From Brevibacterium sp. p3-SID960 (lineage in GTDB: Bacteria > Actinomycetota > Actinomycetes > Actinomycetales > Brevibacteriaceae): 64,000 nucleotides of DNA. The notes below the pieces were generated by a model. It had not been told where the DNA came from. It saw nothing but the letters and a program-made list of their open reading frames with translations, and ran no database searches. Below are positions 60,360-64,000 of this stretch, in pieces. Positions within the stretch are counted from its first letter, which is position 1, and each line of letters begins with the position of its first letter. A program made the translations under genes and the position numbers. The DNA is taken from NCBI RefSeq assembly GCF_025144725.1, contig NZ_JALXKS010000009.1, positions 19,459 to 83,458 of the forward strand, read 5' to 3'.

Positions 60360-62558
60360 ATGGCATCGAGTGAGGTCCTCAACCCGGCAGACACCACACC
60401 CCAGGAGGCTCCGCAGCGGCCCGTGCCCAAGATCGGACACCGGCCCGAGGTGGTCCGTTCCGTGGCACCGTTCGAGGTCGTGAGCGAATACTCGCCCTCG
60501 GGTGACCAGCCGACGGCGATCCGGGAGATCTCCGAGCGCCTCGCTGACGGCGAACGCGATGTCGTCCTGCTCGGCGCCACCGGCACCGGCAAGTCGGCGA
60601 CGACCGCCTGGCTCATCGAGAAGGTGCAGCGGCCCACCCTCGTGATGGCGCCGAACAAGACGCTGGCCGCTCAGCTGGCCAACGAGTTCCGCCAGCTGCT
60701 GCCGCACAACGCAGTCGAGTACTTCGTCTCCTACTACGACTACTACCAGCCCGAAGCCTACGTCCCGCAGACGGACACCTTCATCGAGAAGGACTCCTCG
60801 ATCAACGATGAGGTCGAGCGGCTGCGGCACTCGGCGACGAACGCGCTGCTGACCCGCCGCGACGTCGTCGTGGTCTCCACGGTGTCCTGCATTTACGGCC
60901 TCGGCACGCCCGAGGAGTACGTCGAGGGCATGGTGTCGGTCGCCGTCGGCGAGGAATACGACCGCGATGCGCTGCTCAAGCGGTTCGTCGAGATGCAGTA
61001 CACCCGCAACGACCTCGCCTTCACCCGCGGCACCTTCCGGGTGCGCGGCGACACCGTGGAGATCATCCCGCAGTACGAAGAGCTCGCGCTGCGCATCGAA
61101 TTCTTCGGCGACGAGATCGAGTCGCTCTACACCCTCCACCCGCTCACCGGTGAGATCGTGCGCGAAGAGGAAGTCCTCCACATCTTCCCCGCCAGCCATT
61201 ACGTCGCCGGTGAGGACCGGATGGGCCGCGCGATCGCCGACATCGAAGAGGAGCTGGCGAACCGCCTGCAGGAGCTGGAGAGCCAGAACAAGCTGCTCGA
61301 AGCCCAGCGGCTGAAGATGCGCACCACCTACGACCTCGAGATGATGCAGTCGATGGGCTTCACCTCCGGCATCGAGAACTACTCCCGGCATATCGATGGG
61401 CGCGCCCCCGGTTCGGCACCGAACTGCCTGCTTGACTACTTCCCCGAGGACTACCTCCTCGTCATCGACGAAAGCCACGTCACCGTCCCGCAGATCGGCG
61501 GCATGTACGAAGGCGATATGTCGCGCAAGCGCACCCTTGTTGAGCACGGATTCCGGCTGCCGAGCGCCCTGGACAACCGGCCGCTGAAGTTCGATGAGTT
61601 CCTCGACCGGATCGGCCAGACCGTCTACCTCTCGGCAACCCCTGGGCCCTTCGAGCTGAAGCGCGCCAACGGGGTCGTCGAGCAGATCATCCGCCCGACC
61701 GGACTCGTCGACCCGAAGGTCGAGGTCAAGCCGACGAAGGGCCAGATCGACGACCTCCTCGGTGAGATCCGCGACCGCGTCGACCGCAACGAGCGCACTC
61801 TCGTGACTACGCTGACGAAGAAGATGGCCGAGGACCTCACTGATTACCTCCTCGAGCACGAGGTGCGCGTGCAGTACCTGCACTCCGACGTCGACACCCT
61901 GCGCCGCGTCGAGCTGCTGAGCGAGCTGCGCAGCGGTGAGTTCGATGTGCTCGTCGGCATCAACCTGCTGCGCGAGGGACTCGACCTCCCTGAGGTGTCG
62001 CTGGTGGCGATCCTCGACGCCGACAAGGAGGGCTTCCTGCGCTCGGGCACCTCCCTCATCCAGACGATCGGCCGTGCCGCCCGCAACGTCAACGGCGAAG
62101 TGCACATGTACGCCGACACGATCACCCCGTCGATGCGGTACGCAATCGACGAGACGAACCGCCGCCGCGACATCCAGATCGCCTACAACGAGGAGCACGG
62201 CATCGACCCGACCCCGCTGGTCAAGAAGATCGCCGACATCACCGAGCGGCTGCAGCGCGAGGACGAGGACACCCGTGAGCTGCTCACCCAGTTCGACTAC
62301 GGCAAGGGCCGGCGCGGTTACAACGCCACTCTGACCGACGAGCAGCGCGCGATTGCCGCCAGCAGCGGTGACGCAGCTTCCGGCGGAGGCAGCCTGCGCC
62401 CGCCGGCAGCCGATCTCACTGAGCTCATCGCCACCATGACCGAGCAGATGCACACCGCAGCAGCCGAGCTGCAGTTCGAGCTCGCGGCCCGTCTGCGTGA
62501 CGAACTCGGCGACCTCAAACAGGAGCTGCGCACGATGCAGAAGGAAGGTCACGCGTAA
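60360..62558 (+). CDS. uvrB: Excinuclease ABC subunit B
   Basis: The 732-aa DNA-damage helicase of nucleotide excision repair contains [13 protein letters not shown], Walker [11 protein letters not shown], the beta-hairpin [12 protein letters not shown] that probes damage, the DESHV box, QTIGRAARN, and a C-terminal UVR motif for UvrC ([17 protein letters not shown]). ATG 60360 gives the family start; the frame open to 59811 is antisense to osmC. Confidence 0.97.
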   Translation: MASSEVLNPADTTPQEAPQRPVPKIGHRPEVVRSVAPFEVVSEYSPSGDQPTAIREISERLADGERDVVLLGATGTGKSATTAWLIEKVQRPTLVMAPNKTLAAQLANEFRQLLPHNAVEYFVSYYDYYQPEAYVPQTDTFIEKDSSINDEVERLRHSATNALLTRRDVVVVSTVSCIYGLGTPEEYVEGMVSVAVGEEYDRDALLKRFVEMQYTRNDLAFTRGTFRVRGDTVEIIPQYEELALRIEFFGDEIESLYTLHPLTGEIVREEEVLHIFPASHYVAGEDRMGRAIADIEEELANRLQELESQNKLLEAQRLKMRTTYDLEMMQSMGFTSGIENYSRHIDGRAPGSAPNCLLDYFPEDYLLVIDESHVTVPQIGGMYEGDMSRKRTLVEHGFRLPSALDNRPLKFDEFLDRIGQTVYLSATPGPFELKRANGVVEQIIRPTGLVDPKVEVKPTKGQIDDLLGEIRDRVDRNERTLVTTLTKKMAEDLTDYLLEHEVRVQYLHSDVDTLRRVELLSELRSGEFDVLVGINLLREGLDLPEVSLVAILDADKEGFLRSGTSLIQTIGRAARNVNGEVHMYADTITPSMRYAIDETNRRRDIQIAYNEEHGIDPTPLVKKIADITERLQREDEDTRELLTQFDYGKGRRGYNATLTDEQRAIAASSGDAASGGGSLRPPAADLTELIATMTEQMHTAAAELQFELAARLRDELGDLKQELRTMQKEGHA

Positions 62559-62565
62559 AGGGATG

Positions 62566-62571
62566 TACACT
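62566..62571 (+). promoter_or_regulatory. Candidate -10 for the terC unit
   Basis: TACACT lies 8 bp after the uvrB stop and about 9 nt before the aptamer, so transcription would begin at or just before the riboswitch. The -35 is weak. Confidence 0.45.
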
Positions 62572-62579
62572 TGAGTGCT

Positions 62580-62698
62580 TGGAAGGGGAGTATCCCAGTC
62601 ATCTCGTGTTCGTCATCACGTTCGCCCATGCGATCCGGGCACGAGAGCAGGTACACGCACGCAGCCTGCGGGAGAGACTTTCGACACTCTGAAGAAAG
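62580..62698 (+). ncRNA. Manganese riboswitch (yybP-ykoY type)
   Basis: The conserved first element GGAAGGGGAGTATCCC is at 62581-62596, TTCGTCATCAC follows at about 62609-62619, and the second element GGGAGAGACTTTCGAC lies at 62670-62685. P1 pairs GGAAG (62581-62585) with CTTTC (62678-62682). The same CTTTC can instead pair with GAAAG (62694-62698), the Shine-Dalgarno of terC. Mn2+ binding should favour P1 and free the binding site, turning on terC. Confidence 0.88.
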
Positions 62699-62704
62699 GC
62701 TGCT

Positions 62705-63970
62705 ATGAACTCTGCGCTGCCCTTGTGGTTTGAGATCACATCTCTGTCAGTGCTCTGCCTCATCCTGCTGGTGGATCTCCTCCTCGTCGTCAAACGCCCC
62801 CACGTGCCCTCCATGAAGGAGGCCAGCCTGTGGGTCGGCTTCTACGTCACCTTGGCTCTCATCTTCGCCGGCCTCATGTTCCTCATGGGCGACTCAGAAC
62901 ACGGCGCCCAGTTCCTCGCTGGCTGGCTGACCGAGTACAGCCTCAGCATCGACAATCTGTTCGTCTTCGTCATCATCATGACCCGGTTCAAGGTGCCGGC
63001 GAAGTACCAGCAGGAAGTCCTGATGGTCGGCATCATCCTCGCGCTGATCTTCCGCGGCGCCTTCATCCTCGCCGGCGCGATCATCATCGAGATGTTCATC
63101 GGCGTGTTCTTCATCTTCGGCGCCTTCCTTCTGTGGACCGCATGGAACCAGGCCTTCGGCGGCGACGACGAGGACAACGAGGACAACAAGTTCATCAAGA
63201 TGCTGCGCAAGCGCATCAACATCACCGACGATTACAACGGCAACAAGCTGACGACCCGCATCGATGGGAAGAAGTTCTACACCCCGATGCTGCTCGTGTT
63301 CCTCGCCATCGGCACCACTGACGTGATGTTCGCCCTCGACTCGATTCCGGCGATCTTCGGCATCACCCGCAGCCCCTTTATCGTCTTCACCGCGAACCTC
63401 TTCGCGCTCATGGGTCTGCGCCAGCTGTACTTCCTGCTCGGTGGTCTCATGGACCGGCTCATCTACCTCAAGTACGGCATCGCCGCGATCCTCGCGTTCA
63501 TCGGCGTCAAGCTCATCATGCACGCCGCACACGAGACGTTCCTGCCGATGGTCCCGGACGTCAACACCTGGGTGTCGCTCGGCGTCATCTGTGCCGCGAT
63601 GCTGACGGCGACCATCGCCTCGCTCATCCACATGCGCCGCTACCCGTCGCGCATCCCGCTCGGCCCGGTCGAGCACACCGTGCGCCACAAGGACGGCACC
63701 ATCGAGCACGTCGATGCCGCCCGCGTCTACGAGGAGGTCCGTTCGGCCCGCGAGGACAACGGCACCTCCGGCGAGTCCGTGCTGCCCGAAGCAGTCTCCG
63801 CCGACCCGACGATGCCGCACACCCCGGCCACGACCGAGGCGGGCATCGGCGAGAGCCTCACCGGCAACGGCGAACCGATCTCGCTCTCACCGGCCTCCGA
63901 CGGTGAGCAGACCACCGCCTCGGGCGGATCGCACGCCGCAGGCACCGAGGCGACAGGCGAGGACACCTGA
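62705..63970 (+). CDS. TerC-family membrane protein, probable manganese exporter
   Basis: The 421-aa protein has the TerC/Alx layout with about nine membrane helices over residues 5-315, including WLTEYSLSIDNLFVFVI with the conserved Asp and TTDVMFALDSIPAIFGITRS with the second acidic site (TDVMFALDSIPA). The last 100 residues are a hydrophilic Thr/Ser/Glu-rich tail. TerC-family members were named for tellurite resistance; several act in Mn efflux. The Mn-type riboswitch directly upstream supports the latter here. Start ATG after GAAAGG. Confidence 0.9.
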   Translation: MNSALPLWFEITSLSVLCLILLVDLLLVVKRPHVPSMKEASLWVGFYVTLALIFAGLMFLMGDSEHGAQFLAGWLTEYSLSIDNLFVFVIIMTRFKVPAKYQQEVLMVGIILALIFRGAFILAGAIIIEMFIGVFFIFGAFLLWTAWNQAFGGDDEDNEDNKFIKMLRKRINITDDYNGNKLTTRIDGKKFYTPMLLVFLAIGTTDVMFALDSIPAIFGITRSPFIVFTANLFALMGLRQLYFLLGGLMDRLIYLKYGIAAILAFIGVKLIMHAAHETFLPMVPDVNTWVSLGVICAAMLTATIASLIHMRRYPSRIPLGPVEHTVRHKDGTIEHVDAARVYEEVRSAREDNGTSGESVLPEAVSADPTMPHTPATTEAGIGESLTGNGEPISLSPASDGEQTTASGGSHAAGTEATGEDT

Positions 63971-64000
63971 ACACAAAGGTGACACCGTTCTGACCGCAGA

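Noticed and set aside
63971-64000. Start of a further gene after terC
   Set aside because: Only 30 bases remain, with no start codon or signal that can be supported.

Overview
The window is about 64 kb of high-GC chromosomal DNA from an actinobacterium. The marker set is actinobacterial: mihF (the actinobacterial integration host factor), the Mtb-like pyr and aro clusters, an ANTAR response regulator of the PdtaR type, a CoaE-GrpB fusion, a helicase-dead PriA, an HGxxPAAW-type small protein and an EF-P with the PGKGP loop. A Micrococcales organism, perhaps close to Brevibacterium, is my best guess, but that is inference. Gene density is high, and many neighbours overlap by ATGA or GTGA, which implies translational coupling. 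I see no prophage, transposon, CRISPR array or secondary-metabolite locus. This is a core-genome region, and what is interesting lies mainly in its regulation.

Layout. 1-3471: a partial ArsR regulator, aspS and rarA. 3472-7630: rpsD behind a structured leader, then alaS-ruvX. 7632-14732: mltG, then aroE, a prepilin peptidase, aroC-aroK-aroB, and efp-nusB. 14822-15910: a minus-strand epoxide-hydrolase-like gene. 16051-24775: the pyr operon pyrR-pyrB-pyrC-(membrane protein)-carA-carB-pyrF, preceded by a PyrR-binding hairpin that covers the ribosome binding site. 24817-33775: mihF-gmk-rpoZ-coaBC, metK, priA, fmt-rsmB and rpe. 33893-34786: an FMN riboswitch and a RibM-type riboflavin transporter. 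35115-46066: his and trp genes (hisE-hisG, hisF-hisI-trpE, trpC, trpB-trpA), interrupted by a PH-like protein, a class III CoA-transferase and an AccD3-like carboxyltransferase. 46059-48854: lgt and pyk. 48927-51316: a small membrane protein, a DinB-like protein, tRNA-Leu(CAA), the ANTAR regulator and a thioesterase. 51369-58543: polA, a methyltransferase, rpsA and a large membrane protein. 58608-63970: coaE-grpB, an OsmC protein, uvrB, and a manganese-type riboswitch in front of terC.

The genes supply amino acids (shikimate pathway, histidine, tryptophan), pyrimidines, nucleotides and cofactors (CoA, SAM, riboflavin uptake), plus translation, replication, repair and lipoprotein or wall maturation. 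Eleven genes share a promoter-to-start layout (TANNNT, then 6-7 nt, then ATG or GTG) that predicts leaderless mRNAs. In two of them the -10 box is built on the stop codon of the gene before. Three RNA switches (PyrR loop, FMN aptamer, Mn aptamer) and structured leaders before rpsD and rpsA give the locus its main regulatory content.
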